NCBI RefSeq assembly: GCF_009193175.1
Contig: NZ_VUKE01000014.1
Coordinates: 1 to 64,000 of the forward strand
Origin: Georgenia ruanii
GTDB lineage: Bacteria > Actinomycetota > Actinomycetes > Actinomycetales > Actinomycetaceae
DNA length: 64,000 bases
Direction of reading: 5' to 3'
Below the pieces are notes generated by a model that saw only the letters and a list, made by a program, of their open reading frames with translations, had not been told where the DNA came from and searched no databases. Each line of letters starts with the position of its first letter. The first letter of the stretch is position 1. Positions 15,414 through 26,489 of the stretch are shown here, one piece after another. The position numbers were made by a program, and so were the translations under genes.

Positions 15414-15551
15414 TCAGGCGCGCGGCGGCTCCTCGCCGAAGCTGTCGGTGACCTCCGCCCACAGGTCCCGCTCCTCGCGGTCCTGCCGGATCTTGATCCA
15501 TGCCAGGTAGCCGGCGACGCCCGCGGCGGCGAGCAGCAGTGCCTTCTTCAC
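15414..15551 (-). CDS. DLW-39 family small protein
   Basis: This 45-residue protein starts at a GTG (15551) and has a hydrophobic N-terminal helix after two lysines (KKALLLAAAGVAGYLAWIKI). The conserved tail RQDREERDLWAEVTDSF contains the DLW motif that names the actinobacterial DLW-39 family. It is probably a single-pass membrane microprotein of unknown function. A strong ribosome site (AGGAGGA) precedes the GTG. It sits between tRNA-Ile and tRNA-Ala, the usual place for this family downstream of gyrA and DUF3566 genes. Confidence 0.9.
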   Translation of the reverse strand: MKKALLLAAAGVAGYLAWIKIRQDREERDLWAEVTDSFGEEPPRA

Positions 15552-15589
15552 GATCGTCCTCCTGGAGATCCACGCCCGGGGGGTGCTGG

Positions 15590-15663
15590 TGGGCCTAGCT
15601 GGACTCGAACCAGCGACCTCTTCCTTATCAGGGAAGCGCTCTAACCGACTGAGCTATAGGCCC
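15590..15663 (-). tRNA. tRNA-Ile (anticodon GAT)
   Basis: A 74-nt cloverleaf on the minus strand. The acceptor stem is GGGCCTA with TAGGCCC, the anticodon stem CTTCC/GGAAG encloses CTGATAA with GAT as anticodon, and the T arm is GGTTCGAGTCC. It follows the gyrA-DUF3566 unit in the same direction, as in most actinobacteria. Confidence 0.97.
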
Positions 15664-15776
15664 CCGACCCGCCTCACCGGCGGGCCGTCGCCCCGTGGGC
15701 GCCGAGACAGACTATCCCAGAGGGCCGTGCGGTCCCAAACCCGAACGGCGCCGGGTGAGCAGTCTCACGTCCGCGC

Positions 15777-16337
15777 TCAGTCGTCGGTGAGGGTGACGTG
15801 CAGCCCGCCGACCAGGGCGGCGACGATGTTGTAGAGGAACGCCCCGATCGTCGCCAGCGCCGTGAGCAGCAGGACGTCGATGACCGCGACGATGGTCGCG
15901 AAGGACATCACCCGGTCGAACTGGAGGTAGTCCATCAGCCGCAGGAAGTTGTCCGACCCGATGGAGACGAGCAGCTCCTGGATGTCGGCGAAGACGTGCA
16001 TCGCGTCGAGCACGAACCACACGACCGCGGCGGCGACGACGATCATCACGCCCAGGCCCACCGAGAGCAGGAACGCCAGCTTCATCGTCGACCACGGGTC
16101 GACCCGCGACAGCGAGAGCCGCACCCGCCGGGGGCCGGTGACGGCGGCCGTCCGCGCCGAGGACTCCCCCTCGCGGGGGCCGGTCGCGGGCATCTGTGCG
16201 GTGGCGGCGCCGGGCTGGGCGCCGGGCTGCTCCGTGCCGCCCAGGCGGTCGGCCACGCTGCGGCGCAGGGTGGCGGCGAACCCGCCCTGACCGCGGCTCG
16301 CGTCCTGGTCGTCCGTGCCGTGTGGGGTCGTGCTCAT
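15777..16337 (-). CDS. DUF3566 domain membrane protein
   Basis: The 186-residue protein has a disordered N-terminus (1-70), then the DUF3566 core. That core has the entry segment [29 protein letters not shown], a first transmembrane helix (about 85-110), the loop [14 protein letters not shown] and a second helix near 145-170. The function is unknown. The family almost always follows gyrA. Its start overlaps the gyrA stop by 4 bp, so it is translationally coupled to gyrA. Possible roles in division or topology control are only inferred from the gene context. Confidence 0.92.
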   Translation of the reverse strand: MSTTPHGTDDQDASRGQGGFAATLRRSVADRLGGTEQPGAQPGAATAQMPATGPREGESSARTAAVTGPRRVRLSLSRVDPWSTMKLAFLLSVGLGVMIVVAAAVVWFVLDAMHVFADIQELLVSIGSDNFLRLMDYLQFDRVMSFATIVAVIDVLLLTALATIGAFLYNIVAALVGGLHVTLTDD

Positions 16338-19081
16338 GCAGCTCCTCCGTCAGGGCCGTCCTCCGCGACGGGCGCGTCCTCGGTAGGGCTCGACGCTACC
16401 GCGTCCGGGCCCGCCGGCGCCGCCCCCGCGCCATCGATGGTCGGCTCGACGACGTCCTCGGGGCTGGTGCCCTCCGCGGTGGTGTCCTCGGGCGTGGCGG
16501 CACTCTCGCCGGACACGAGGTGTTCCTCGGCCTCGACCTTCTTCTCGACGTTTCGGGCCACGGCGATGATCCGGTCGCCCTTGTCGGGGCGGGCGAAGGT
16601 GACGCCCTGGGTGTTGCGCCCGGTGAGGTTGACCTCGGCGACGGCGGAGCGCACGACCTTGCCGGACTCCATGATGACGAGCACCTCGTCGTCGGGGGCG
16701 GTGAGCAGGGCACCGACGAGGTCCCCGCGGGACTCCACCAGGTTGGCGACCTTGATGCCCAGCCCGCCGCGGCCCTGGATGCGGTACTCGCTCACGAGGG
16801 TCCGCTTGGCGTAGCCGCCCTCGGTGACGACGAACAGGGCGGCGTCGTCGTCGTACCAGTCGCGCAGCACGTCCATGGCCAGCAACTCGTCGTCCTCGCG
16901 GAACTTCATGCCGGTGACCCCGGAGGTCGCCCGGCCCATCGGCCGCAGCGCCTCGTCGGTGGCGGTGAAGCGGATGGACTGGCCCTTGCGGGAGACGAGG
17001 AGCAGGTCGTCCTCGGGGTTGACCAGCCGGGCGGCGACCACGCGGTCGGGGTTGCCGTCGTCGTCCTCGCGCAGGTTGATGCCGATGACGCCGCCGGAGC
17101 GGTTGGTGTTGTACTCGCTCAGCCGGGTCTTCTTCACCAGCCCGCGCTGGGTGGCCAGCACGAGGTACTGGGCCTGCTCGTAGTCGCGCAGGGAGATCAC
17201 CTGAGCGATGGACTCCCCGGGCTGGAACGCCAGCAGGTTCGCCACGTGCTGGCCCTTGGCGTCCCGGCCGCCCTCGGGCAGCTCGTAGCCCTTGGCCCGG
17301 TAGACGCGGCCGAGGTTGGTGAAGAACAGCAGCCAGTTGTGGGTGCTGGTGACGCCGAAGTGCTCGACGATGTCGTCCTCGCGCAGCTGCGCCCCGCGCA
17401 CGCCCTTGCCGCCGCGGCGCTGGGACTTGTAGTTGTCCACCCGGGTGCGCTTGGCGTACCCGCCGCGGGTGATGGTGACGACCACCTGCTCCTCGGGGAT
17501 GAGGTCCTCGATGGACATCTCTCCGTCGAAGGGCAGGATCGTGGTGCGCCGCTCGTCGCCGTACTTCGCGACGATGGCGTCGAGCTCCTCGCTCACGATG
17601 GCGCGCTGGCGGGCCGGGTCGGCCAGGATCGCCTTGTAGTCGGCGATCTCGGTCTCGATCTTGTCGTGCTCGTCGATGATCTTCTGCCGCTCCAGGGCCG
17701 CCAGGCGCCGCAGCTGCATGGTGAGGATGGCCTCGGCCTGGACCTCGTCGATCTCGAGCATGGCCATGAGGCCCTGGCGGGCCTCCTCCACCGTGGGGGA
17801 GCGGCGGATCAGCGCGATGACCTCGTCCAGGGCGTCCAGGGCCTTGAGCAGGCCGCGCAGGATGTGGATGCGCTCCTCGGCCTTGCGCAGCCGGAAGCGG
17901 GTGCGCCGGACGATGACGTCGACCTGGTGGTTGACCCAGTGCCGGACGAACCCGTCGAGGCTGAGGGTGCGGGGCACGCCGTCGACCAGGGCCAGCATGT
18001 TGGCCGGGAAGTTGTCCTGCAGCTGGGTGTGCTTGTAGAGGTTGTTGAGCACGACCTTCGGCACGGCGTCGCGCTTGAGGACGATGACGAGCCGCTGGCC
18101 GTTGCGGCCCGAGGACTCGTCGCGGATGTCCGCGATGCCGGTGAGGCGGCCGTCGCGCACGCCCTCGACGATGCGCTCGGAGAGGCGGTCGGGGTTGACC
18201 TGGTACGGCAGCTCGGACACGACGAGGCACTGCCGGCCCTGGATCTCCTGCACCTCGACCACGGCGCGCTGGGTGATGGACCCGCGGCCGGTGCGGTACA
18301 TGTCCTCGATGCCCTTGCGGCCCAGGATGGTGGCGCCGGTGGGGAAGTCCGGGCCCTTGACCCGCAGCATCAGCTCGCCGAGGAGCTCTTCCTTCGTGGC
18401 CTCGGGGTGCTCGAGGAACCACTGCACGCCGTCGGCCACCTCGCGCAGGTTGTGCGGAGGGATGCGGGTAGCCATGCCGACGGCGATGCCCTCGGAGCCG
18501 TTGATGAGCAGGTTGGGGATCCGGGACGGCAGGACGGTGGGCTCCTGGTTGCGCCCGTCGTAGTTGTCCTGGAAGTCGACCGTCTCGGCGTCGATGTCCC
18601 GGACCATCTCCAGGGCCAGCGGGGCCATCTTGCACTCGGTGTACCGCGGCGCGGCGGCGCCGAGGTTGCCCGGGGAGCCGAAGTTGCCCTGCCCGGTCAC
18701 CAGCGGGTAGCGCATGGACCACGGCTGGACCAGGCGCACCAGGGCGTCGTAGATGGAGGTGTCGCCGTGCGGGTGGTACTGGCCCATGACCTCCCCGACC
18801 ACGCGCGAGCACTTGGAGAAGCTCGCGTCGGGGCGGTACCCCCCGTCGTACATGCCGTACAGCACGCGGCGGTGCACGGGCTTGAGGCCGTCTCGCACGT
18901 CCGGCAGGGCGCGCGAGACGATCACGCTCATCGCGTAGTCCAGGTAGGAGCGCTGCATCTCCAGCTGGAGGTCGACCTGCTCGACGTGGTCGCGGGCGGT
19001 GATCACCTCGCCCTCGGCGTCCGGCGTGCCGGTGACGCCGGTGGTGCCGTCGTTGCCCTGGTCCTCGGGTGGCTGGGTCAC
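16334..19081 (-). CDS. gyrA: DNA gyrase subunit A
   Basis: This 915-residue subunit carries the DNA breakage-reunion activity of the A2B2 gyrase. The catalytic tyrosine is Tyr147 in APRYTECK. The quinolone region reads [10 protein letters not shown] (103-112), with Thr108 at the position of E. coli Ser83 and Asp112 at that of Asp87. The C-terminal beta-pinwheel carries the GyrA box QRRGGKG, needed for DNA wrapping and negative supercoiling, so this is gyrase rather than topoisomerase IV. An acidic, disordered tail of about 65 residues ends the protein. It follows gyrB by 66 bp. Confidence 0.98.
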   Translation of the reverse strand: MTQPPEDQGNDGTTGVTGTPDAEGEVITARDHVEQVDLQLEMQRSYLDYAMSVIVSRALPDVRDGLKPVHRRVLYGMYDGGYRPDASFSKCSRVVGEVMGQYHPHGDTSIYDALVRLVQPWSMRYPLVTGQGNFGSPGNLGAAAPRYTECKMAPLALEMVRDIDAETVDFQDNYDGRNQEPTVLPSRIPNLLINGSEGIAVGMATRIPPHNLREVADGVQWFLEHPEATKEELLGELMLRVKGPDFPTGATILGRKGIEDMYRTGRGSITQRAVVEVQEIQGRQCLVVSELPYQVNPDRLSERIVEGVRDGRLTGIADIRDESSGRNGQRLVIVLKRDAVPKVVLNNLYKHTQLQDNFPANMLALVDGVPRTLSLDGFVRHWVNHQVDVIVRRTRFRLRKAEERIHILRGLLKALDALDEVIALIRRSPTVEEARQGLMAMLEIDEVQAEAILTMQLRRLAALERQKIIDEHDKIETEIADYKAILADPARQRAIVSEELDAIVAKYGDERRTTILPFDGEMSIEDLIPEEQVVVTITRGGYAKRTRVDNYKSQRRGGKGVRGAQLREDDIVEHFGVTSTHNWLLFFTNLGRVYRAKGYELPEGGRDAKGQHVANLLAFQPGESIAQVISLRDYEQAQYLVLATQRGLVKKTRLSEYNTNRSGGVIGINLREDDDGNPDRVVAARLVNPEDDLLLVSRKGQSIRFTATDEALRPMGRATSGVTGMKFREDDELLAMDVLRDWYDDDAALFVVTEGGYAKRTLVSEYRIQGRGGLGIKVANLVESRGDLVGALLTAPDDEVLVIMESGKVVRSAVAEVNLTGRNTQGVTFARPDKGDRIIAVARNVEKKVEAEEHLVSGESAATPEDTTAEGTSPEDVVEPTIDGAGAAPAGPDAVASSPTEDAPVAEDGPDGGAA

Positions 19082-19147
19082 GTCAGTCCTTCTCGTCTCT
19101 CATCGTCGCCGGGCGCACGCCCGGCCTCGAAGCGGTGTCGGGGAGCG

Positions 19148-21274
19148 TCAGATGTCCAGGAAGCGGACGTCGTGGGCGTTGCGCTGGATGAACCCGCGCC
19201 GGGACTCGACGTCCTCGCCCATGAGGATCGAGAACGTCTCGTCCGCGGCGGCGGCGTCGTCGATGGTCACCTGGCGCAGCGTGCGGGTCTCGGGGTTCAT
19301 CGTGGTCTCCCACAGCTCCTGGTCGTTCATCTCGCCCAGGCCCTTGTAGCGCTGGATGCCGCTCTCGCTGGACGCGCTGCCCTTGGGCAGCCGCTTGCCG
19401 GCGCGGGCCCCCTCAGCGAGGAAGGCCTCCTTCTCCTTGTCGCTGTAGACGTACTGGTGCGGGGCGTTGGTCCACTTCAGCCGGTACAGCGGCGGCTGGG
19501 CGAGGTAGACGTGGCCGTTCTCCACCAGCGGCCGCATGTACCGGAACAGCAGCGTCAGCAGCAGGGTCGAGATGTGCTGGCCGTCGACGTCGGCGTCGGC
19601 CATGAGGATGATCTTGTAGTAGCGCAGCTTGGCGATGTCGAAGTCCTCGCCGATGCCGGTGCCGAAGGCCGTGATGAGGGCCTGGATCTCCTGGTTGCCC
19701 AGGGCCCGGTCCAGGCGCGCCTTCTCGACGTTGAGGATCTTCCCGCGCAGCGGCAGGATCGCCTGGCGCTCGGGGTCGCGGCCCTGGACCGCGGAGCCGC
19801 CGGCGGAGTCGCCCTCGACGATGAAGATCTCGGACACCCGGGCGTCGCGGCTGGAGCAGTCCTTGAGCTTGCCGGGCATGGAGAGGGACTCCAGCAGCCC
19901 CTTGCGCCGGGTGGCCTCGCGGGCCTTGCGGGCGGCCATGCGGGCCACCGCCGCCTGCTGGGACTTGCGGATGATGTCCTTGGCCTCGTTCGGGTGGGCG
20001 TCGAGCCAGTCGCCGAGGTTGCCGTAGAGCTGGGTCTGGACGAAGGTGCGGGCCTCGGTGTTGCCGAGCTTGGTCTTGGTCTGGCCCTCGAACTGCGGCT
20101 CGCCGAGCTTGACGGAGATGACGGCGGTCAGCCCCTCGCGGATGTCGTCGCCGGTGAGGTTCTCGTCCTTCTCCTTGAGGATGCCCTTGTCCCGCGCGTA
20201 CTTGTTGATGAGCGAGGTCAGCGCCGAGCGGAAGCCCTCCTCGTGGGTGCCGCCCTCGGTGGTGTTGATCGTGTTGGCGTAGGTGTGGACCGCCTCGGAG
20301 TAGCCGCTGGTCCACTGCATGGCGATCTCCACGGAGATCCGCTTGTCGTGGTCCTCGGACTCGAAGTAGATGATCTCGGGGTGCACCACGTCGACCTTCT
20401 TGGTCGAGTTGAGGTAGTGCACGTAGTCGCGCAGGCCGCCCTCGTACAGGTAGGTGACCTCGCGGTGCCCGGTGCGCGCGTCGTCGGCGGCGCCGGCCTC
20501 GTCCCCGGTGATCTCGTCGCCGGCGTCGGTCACGCCCGAGCGCTCGTCGGTCAGGGAGATGCGCAGGCCCTTGTTGAGGAAGGCCATCTGCTGGAAGCGG
20601 GTGCGCAGCGTCTCGAAGTTGTAGTCGGTGGTCTCGAAGATGTCGCCGTTGGCCCAGAACGTCACCGACGTGCCGGTCTCCTCGGTCGCCTCGCCGCGCA
20701 CCAGCTCGCCGGTGGGCACGCCGTCGACGAAACCCATCCGCCAGACGTACCCCTCGCGCCGGACCTCCACCTGCAGGCGGTGGGAGAGGGCGTTGACGAC
20801 CGAGACGCCCACGCCGTGCAGGCCGCCGGAGACGGCGTAGCCGCCGCCGCCGAACTTGCCGCCGGCGTGCAGCACGGTGAGCACGACCTCGACGGCCGGC
20901 TTGCCCTCGGACTCGACGATGTCCACCGGGATGCCGCGGCCGTTGTCGACGACGCGCACGCCGCCGTCGGGGAGGATCGTCACCTCGATGTGGTCGCAGT
21001 ACCCGGCGAGGGCCTCGTCGACGGAGTTGTCGACCACCTCGTACACGAGGTGGTGCAGGCCGCGCTCGCCGGTGGAGCCGATGTACATGCCCGGCCGCTT
21101 GCGCACCGCCTCGAGGCCCTCGAGCACGGTGATGTTGCTGGCGCCGTACTCCTGGCTGGTCGGCACTGCGCCCGGGTTATGGTGGGGGGCCTGCGGGGCC
21201 GGTGCGCCATCTGCCGGTGGCACGTCGGTAGCGATGTCGTTCACGGCAGCATCAGCAGCACTGTGGTCAGCCAC
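19148..21274 (-). CDS. gyrB: DNA gyrase subunit B
   Basis: The 708-residue ATPase subunit contains the GHKL nucleotide-binding motifs [27 protein letters not shown] and NGRGIPVD, the transducer region, and the TOPRIM motif EGDSAGGSA with [13 protein letters not shown]. It ends with the usual [11 protein letters not shown] place the start at the GTG 21274, with GAGGAGA upstream, giving a 60-residue N-terminal extension before the conserved [16 protein letters not shown]; internal alternative starts are possible. Transcription probably begins near 21390 from a TAGAAT -10 element with two DnaA-box-like sites just upstream. Confidence 0.97.
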   Translation of the reverse strand: MADHSAADAAVNDIATDVPPADGAPAPQAPHHNPGAVPTSQEYGASNITVLEGLEAVRKRPGMYIGSTGERGLHHLVYEVVDNSVDEALAGYCDHIEVTILPDGGVRVVDNGRGIPVDIVESEGKPAVEVVLTVLHAGGKFGGGGYAVSGGLHGVGVSVVNALSHRLQVEVRREGYVWRMGFVDGVPTGELVRGEATEETGTSVTFWANGDIFETTDYNFETLRTRFQQMAFLNKGLRISLTDERSGVTDAGDEITGDEAGAADDARTGHREVTYLYEGGLRDYVHYLNSTKKVDVVHPEIIYFESEDHDKRISVEIAMQWTSGYSEAVHTYANTINTTEGGTHEEGFRSALTSLINKYARDKGILKEKDENLTGDDIREGLTAVISVKLGEPQFEGQTKTKLGNTEARTFVQTQLYGNLGDWLDAHPNEAKDIIRKSQQAAVARMAARKAREATRRKGLLESLSMPGKLKDCSSRDARVSEIFIVEGDSAGGSAVQGRDPERQAILPLRGKILNVEKARLDRALGNQEIQALITAFGTGIGEDFDIAKLRYYKIILMADADVDGQHISTLLLTLLFRYMRPLVENGHVYLAQPPLYRLKWTNAPHQYVYSDKEKEAFLAEGARAGKRLPKGSASSESGIQRYKGLGEMNDQELWETTMNPETRTLRQVTIDDAAAADETFSILMGEDVESRRGFIQRNAHDVRFLDI

Positions 21275-21397
21275 GGTCGCAGGCTCTCCTCGTTCTCGCG
21301 GGGCAACCACCGTCCGCCGACCGGCCGTGAGGCCGGGGCGCGGGGCCACCGCTCGATCCCGTCGGGCGCCGTCAGGGGCCCTTCGGGCGGTCGGTCA

Positions 21398-21448
21398 ATT
21401 CTAGCGCGACCAAGCCAAAAACCGCGAATATCCACAGCGATGTCCACA
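21398..21448 (-). promoter_or_regulatory. gyrB promoter region with two DnaA-box-like sites
   Basis: On the minus strand TAGAAT (21398-21403) is a good -10 hexamer about 125 bp before the gyrB start, without a strong -35. Two near-consensus DnaA boxes, ATATCCACA (21428-21436) and ATGTCCACA (21440-21448, plus-strand reading), lie 12 bp apart at about -35 to -60. The remaining gene-free sequence up to 21580 shows nothing else. Confidence 0.55.
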
Positions 21449-21580
21449 GGCGTGGCGCTTGACACCGTGGCTCTCGGCCATCCCATGGCGTGAGACGTCG
21501 CGCCCACCCCCGCAGGGGGTCACGCCCGCCCGTCCCGGTCGTGCGCGCAGGGGCCCAGCCGCCCCGGCTGGGCGCGGGGG

Positions 21581-22192
21581 TCAGCCGTAGGTGTCGCGCG
21601 GGCCGCGCCCGGGCACCGAGCGCCGCCCGTGCTTCCAGCTGGGCCCGCCGGGGCCGAGCACCACGATCGTGGTGACGGTGCCCTCCCCGACCTCCTCGGC
21701 CAGGCGGCGCTCGAGCTGGGGCAGCAGCAGGCGCACCTGGGTGGCCCAGGCGGTGGAGCTGGCCCGGACCACGAGCTCGCCCTCGTCGAAGGTCTCCACC
21801 TGGCAGTGGTCGGCGAGCTGGTCGCCGACCACCTCGCGCCAGCGCCCGACGACGCCGCCCACGCTCACCGGCCGGCTCCAGCCGTGCTGGGCGACGAGCC
21901 GCGCGGCGATGCCGCCGAGCGGCTGGGGGTCGCGCCGCGACGGCCCGGGGCCGCTCAGGACATCGCCCAGGCCGGGCCCGGGCCGCCAGGACCCCGGCGC
22001 CGGCGCCTCCGCGGTCTCCGGCGCCGCCTCGGGACCGGGCCGGCCGGCCCGCCGCCGCCGAGGGGCGCTCGTGCGCAGCTGGCCCTTCGCGCGGGCAGCC
22101 TCCCGGGCCCGCTCGAGGGCGACCCGGGCGACGACGTCGGCGTCCTCCGGGTCGTCCCCATCCGGGCCGTGCTGCGAGGGCTGCTCAGCCAC
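21581..22192 (-). CDS. dciA: DciA-like DUF721 protein (helicase loader/operator)
   Basis: This 203-residue protein has a disordered, charged N-terminal half (about 1-95) and a DUF721 domain (about 100-190) with [49 protein letters not shown] and [17 protein letters not shown]. DciA recruits or operates the replicative helicase DnaB in bacteria lacking DnaC. The GTG at 22192 overlaps the end of recF by 8 bp. The dnaN-gnd-recF-dciA-gyrB order matches Streptomyces and mycobacteria. Confidence 0.9.
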   Translation of the reverse strand: MAEQPSQHGPDGDDPEDADVVARVALERAREAARAKGQLRTSAPRRRRAGRPGPEAAPETAEAPAPGSWRPGPGLGDVLSGPGPSRRDPQPLGGIAARLVAQHGWSRPVSVGGVVGRWREVVGDQLADHCQVETFDEGELVVRASSTAWATQVRLLLPQLERRLAEEVGEGTVTTIVVLGPGGPSWKHGRRSVPGRGPRDTYG

Positions 22193-23408
22193 GCGTGACC
22201 TCCCCGGCATGGACCGTGAAGCGGGCACCGTCGAGCGCCGCGGGGACATCCTCCTCCACGGCGGCGGTGATGAGCACCTGCCGCGCGCCGGCCACCATCG
22301 CCGCGAGCCGCTCGCGCCGGCGGGCGTCGAGCTCGGCGAAGACGTCGTCGAGGATGAGCACCGGCTCGCCGTCGGTGCCCCACGGGGAGCCGTCGTCGTC
22401 GCGGAGCACCTCGTAGGAGGCCAGCCGCAGGGCGAGGGCGAAGGACCAGGACTCGCCGTGGCTGGCGTAGCCCTTGGCCGGCAGGGTCCCGAGGGAGAGG
22501 ACGAGGTCGTCGCGGTGCGGGCCCACGAGCGAGACGCCCCGGTCGAGCTCCTTCTCGCGCAGCCGCTGCATCGCCGCGAGCAGCCGCCCGGTCAGCGCCG
22601 GGACGTCGAGCAGGCCGGCCTCGCGGGCCTCGAGCGCCGCGGCGGCCGTCTCCGCGCCGGGTCCGGCCAGGTCCGCGGCGGTGATGTCGGCGGCGCCCTC
22701 GACGGTGTCGATGCTGGCGCGGTAGTCCAGCCGCGCGGCGCCCTGGCCGGCACTGACCTGCTCGTAGGCCTGGGCGGCGAAGGGCCGCAGGCGGCGCACG
22801 AGCGCGGTGCGCGCGGCGATGATCTGGGCGCCGGCGGCCGCGAGCTGGCCGTCCCACACGTCGAGGGTGCTCAGGTCCGGGCGGCCGCCGCGGCGGCGGA
22901 CCGCGCCGGCGGACTTCAGCAGCGCCCCGCGCTGGCGCAGCACCTTGTCGTACTCGGCGCGGGTGCCGGCCAGCCGCGGGGTGAGCAGCACGAGCAGGTC
23001 GTCGAGGAAACGGCGGCGGTGCCCGGGGTCGCCCTTGACCAGCTCGAGGTCCTCGGGCGCGAACAGCACGGTGCGCACGACGCCGAGCACGTCGCGGGTG
23101 CGGGCCGGGGCGCGGTTGAGCCGGGCGCGGTTGGCCTTGCCCGCCACGATCTCCAGCTCCACGAGGGTGGGCCGCTCGTCGTGGACCACCTTGGCGCGCA
23201 CGACGGCGCCCGGCGCGCCCTGGCGGACCAGCGCGGCGTCGGCGGCCACCCGGTGGCTGGAGAAGGTGGACAGGTAGGCGACGGCCTCGACGAGGTTCGT
23301 CTTGCCCTGGCCGTTCTGGCCGATGAAGGCGGTGACCCCGGGGTCGAGGGCGAGGACCACCTCGCGGTAGGAGCGGAAGTCGTTGAGGGCCAGGTCGGAG
23401 ACGAACAT
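22185..23408 (-). CDS. recF: RecF: DNA replication and repair ATPase
   Basis: This 407-residue SMC-like ABC ATPase loads RecA at single-strand gaps together with RecO and RecR. The Walker A motif is GQNGQGKT (30-37). The signature region is [13 protein letters not shown] and Walker B is [12 protein letters not shown]. The start at [14 protein letters not shown] is typical, so the ORF extension upstream of 23408 is rejected. It is followed, with overlap, by dciA. Confidence 0.96.
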   Translation of the reverse strand: MFVSDLALNDFRSYREVVLALDPGVTAFIGQNGQGKTNLVEAVAYLSTFSSHRVAADAALVRQGAPGAVVRAKVVHDERPTLVELEIVAGKANRARLNRAPARTRDVLGVVRTVLFAPEDLELVKGDPGHRRRFLDDLLVLLTPRLAGTRAEYDKVLRQRGALLKSAGAVRRRGGRPDLSTLDVWDGQLAAAGAQIIAARTALVRRLRPFAAQAYEQVSAGQGAARLDYRASIDTVEGAADITAADLAGPGAETAAAALEAREAGLLDVPALTGRLLAAMQRLREKELDRGVSLVGPHRDDLVLSLGTLPAKGYASHGESWSFALALRLASYEVLRDDDGSPWGTDGEPVLILDDVFAELDARRRERLAAMVAGARQVLITAAVEEDVPAALDGARFTVHAGEVTRG

Positions 23409-23560
23409 GTCCGGCCGGTCCCTCCTTGCTCTGTCCCGCGCGCGGAACTGTCGCGCGCCTGCGCGGTGTGCGGGTGCGGCTACCCGGCCGCGAGGCCAGG
23501 CTACGCCGCGGGTGCGCCCCGGCCCGCGGACGCCGGGCGTCCGCGGGCCGGGCCGTGCCG

Positions 23561-24457
<897 letters not shown>

Positions 24458-24584
24458 CACAGCTCTCTCCCTCGGCCGGTGTCACCGGCCGTCACGTTCG
24501 GCGTTAGGGACGGTAGGTACAAGCCGCCCGCGAACGTCAACCGCCGGGCCCGGGACTTTGTGCCCCAGTGTGACGAGGTTCTCC

Positions 24585-25715
24585 TCAGCCCGCGAACCGG
24601 ATGGGCATGAGCAGGTAGCGGAAGGTGAGGTCGTCCTCCCCCTCGAGGGAGTCCTGCCCGGTCATCACCGCGGGCTTGCTCGGGTGGGTGAACGACATGC
24701 GCACGAACGGCGCTGTGAGCGCGCCGAGCCCGTCGAGCAGGTAGTGCGGGTTGAACGCGGTCGAGATGTCCTCGCCGGTGAGCGCGGCCTGCAGCGCCTC
24801 GGACGCCTGCGCGTCGTCGCCCTGGCCGGCCTCGAGGACCACCTGGCCCTCGGAGAAGGTCAGCCGGATGGGGGTGTTGCGCTCGGCGACCAGGCTGACG
24901 CGGCGGGCGGCCTCGATGAGGGCGGGGGTGCTCACGACGGCGTGCGTCGTGGTGCTCTCGGGGAACAGGCGCCGCACCGGCGGGTAGTCGCCTTCCACGA
25001 GCAGGGAGGTGGTGCGCCGGCCGCCGGCCTCGAAGCCGATCAGGGCGGCGGGGCCGTCGGTGGACAGCGCGACGTCGACCGCGCCCGCGGTGGTCATCGA
25101 CTTGGCGACGTCGGACAGCGTCCGGGCGCGCACCAGGGCGACGGCGGAGGCCGACGGGGCGGCCGGGTGCCAGGTCAGCTCGCGCATGGCCAGGCGGTAG
25201 CGATCGGTGGCGAGGAGCGTGACCTTCTCGCCCTCGATCTCCATCCGCACCCCGGTCAGCAGCGGCAGCGTCTCGTCGCGGCTGGCGGCGGTGGTCACCT
25301 GGCCGACGGCCTCGGTGAGCACGCCGGCGTCGATGCTCCCGGCCACCTCCGGCATGACGGGCAGCGCGGGGTAGTCGTCCACCGGCATGGTCAGCAGGGT
25401 GAAGCGGGACGCCCCGCAGGTCAGCACCACCTTGGTGCCGTCGACGTCGACGTCGACCGGCTTGGCGGGCAGGGCCTTGGAGATGTCAGCGAGGAGGCGG
25501 CCGGAGACCAGCACCGTGCCGGGCGTCTCGACCTCGGCGGGGATGTCCGAGCGGGCGGAGACCTCGTAGTCGAAGCTCGAGAGGTTGAGGACGCCGTCGC
25601 CGGTGGCCTCGATGCGCACCCCGGCCAGGACGGGGACCGGCGGCCGCGCGGGCAGGGACCGCGCCGTCCACGTGACGGCCTCGGCCAGGACGTCACGTTC
25701 GACCCTGAACTTCAC
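24585..25715 (-). CDS. dnaN: DNA polymerase III beta subunit (sliding clamp)
   Basis: The 376-residue protein is made of three clamp folds and begins MKFRVERDVLAEAVTW. Characteristic stretches are LAGVRIEA, VSARSDIPAE, RLFPE, NPHYLLDGL and the C-terminal YLLMPIR, which forms part of the peptide-binding pocket. It encircles DNA and tethers polymerase III, and also binds DnaA-regulatory and repair proteins. It is transcribed away from oriC. A TAAGGT at 25767-25772 on the minus strand is a possible -10 about 50 bp upstream of the start. Confidence 0.97.
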   Translation of the reverse strand: MKFRVERDVLAEAVTWTARSLPARPPVPVLAGVRIEATGDGVLNLSSFDYEVSARSDIPAEVETPGTVLVSGRLLADISKALPAKPVDVDVDGTKVVLTCGASRFTLLTMPVDDYPALPVMPEVAGSIDAGVLTEAVGQVTTAASRDETLPLLTGVRMEIEGEKVTLLATDRYRLAMRELTWHPAAPSASAVALVRARTLSDVAKSMTTAGAVDVALSTDGPAALIGFEAGGRRTTSLLVEGDYPPVRRLFPESTTTHAVVSTPALIEAARRVSLVAERNTPIRLTFSEGQVVLEAGQGDDAQASEALQAALTGEDISTAFNPHYLLDGLGALTAPFVRMSFTHPSKPAVMTGQDSLEGEDDLTFRYLLMPIRFAG

Positions 25716-26489
25716 GATGGATGACCTCTCTCGAATTCCCCAAAAGGGCGCGCGTGGCGCAGGCCAACCTTACGCGAGGAATTACAGCCGGAGGTAGCAG
25801 CGAGCGAAAGCGTTGTGGTTCGCGGGTCGGTCGGGGTCGCGGAACGTGTTGTTGGCTGTCCACATCCACGCCCTCATAGAAGTTTCGTCATCGTCATAGC
25901 CGGTGTGGAGACTGTGGAGAACCGGTGTTGATGCAGGTCAGCCGTCTGGCGGCGATGTGGGCGGGGTGGGGGTCGAACCTGTGGACGACGGCCGCTGGCA
26001 GTGGATGTGTCATTCGCTTCCCGGGCCCGTCCACCGGTGGGGGACTGACTGTCCACCGCCGCGTGGACGGTTGTCCACCTCTATCCACAGAGTTGTGCAC
26101 AGCTGTGAATGATGCGACTCACGGCGGATTCGGCGCTCAGCGGCCTTCGGAGCGCGGCTGCGCCGCGACGCGGAGCCGGCGGGCCGGGCCAGGGCGGTTC
26201 AGGGGCGCTCTGGTGGCTCATCCGGGCCCGGCCGTCCGGGCGGGCCCGGGCGCGCCACCGAGGGACGCCGTGACGTCGCGAGCGTCGTCGCCCGCGGTCG
26301 CGGCGGAGAGGGGGACCGGCTCGTCGGCGAGCGGGTGCGGGGCGGGTACGGCCGCGCTCCGCGGCGGTGAGGCCTCCCGTCGCCGAGGGGGCGCAGCGCC
26401 CCGGAGGATGCAGACGGCCGCCGCCGCGGGGGTGACGCCGACGGCGGCACCGGGGATTCGCCGTCGGGGAAGGAAGGGAAGGGAGGGGG
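25716..26489. other. oriC: oriC: chromosomal replication origin between dnaN and dnaA
   Basis: This 774-bp gene-free stretch lies between dnaN and dnaA, the standard oriC site in actinobacteria. It holds a cluster of sequences within one base of TTGTCCACA or TTATCCACA. On the plus strand these are 25856-25864 (CTGTCCACA), 26071-26079 (TTGTCCACC), 26081-26089 (CTATCCACA) and 26093-26101 (TTGTGCACA). On the minus strand they are 25913-25921 (TGTGGAGAA) and 25980-25988 (TGTGGACGA). Weaker copies occur at 25904 and 26049. The three at 26071-26101 are spaced 10-12 bp, so they fall on one helix face. The 26110-26489 part near the dnaA stop is GC-rich, with a small hairpin (26388-26402) that may end dnaA transcription. 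Confidence 0.9.

Noticed and set aside
184..15663. Integrated element using tRNA-Leu, tRNA-Ala or tRNA-Ile as attachment site
   Set aside because: No integrase, no duplicated tRNA 3' end and no composition shift are seen beside these tRNAs within the window.
16196..21493. A 1,765-codon plus-strand reading frame opposite gyrA and gyrB
   Set aside because: It is antisense to two certain genes, rich in Val/Leu/Asp/Gly/His as expected for complementary-frame shadows, and has no recognisable domain.
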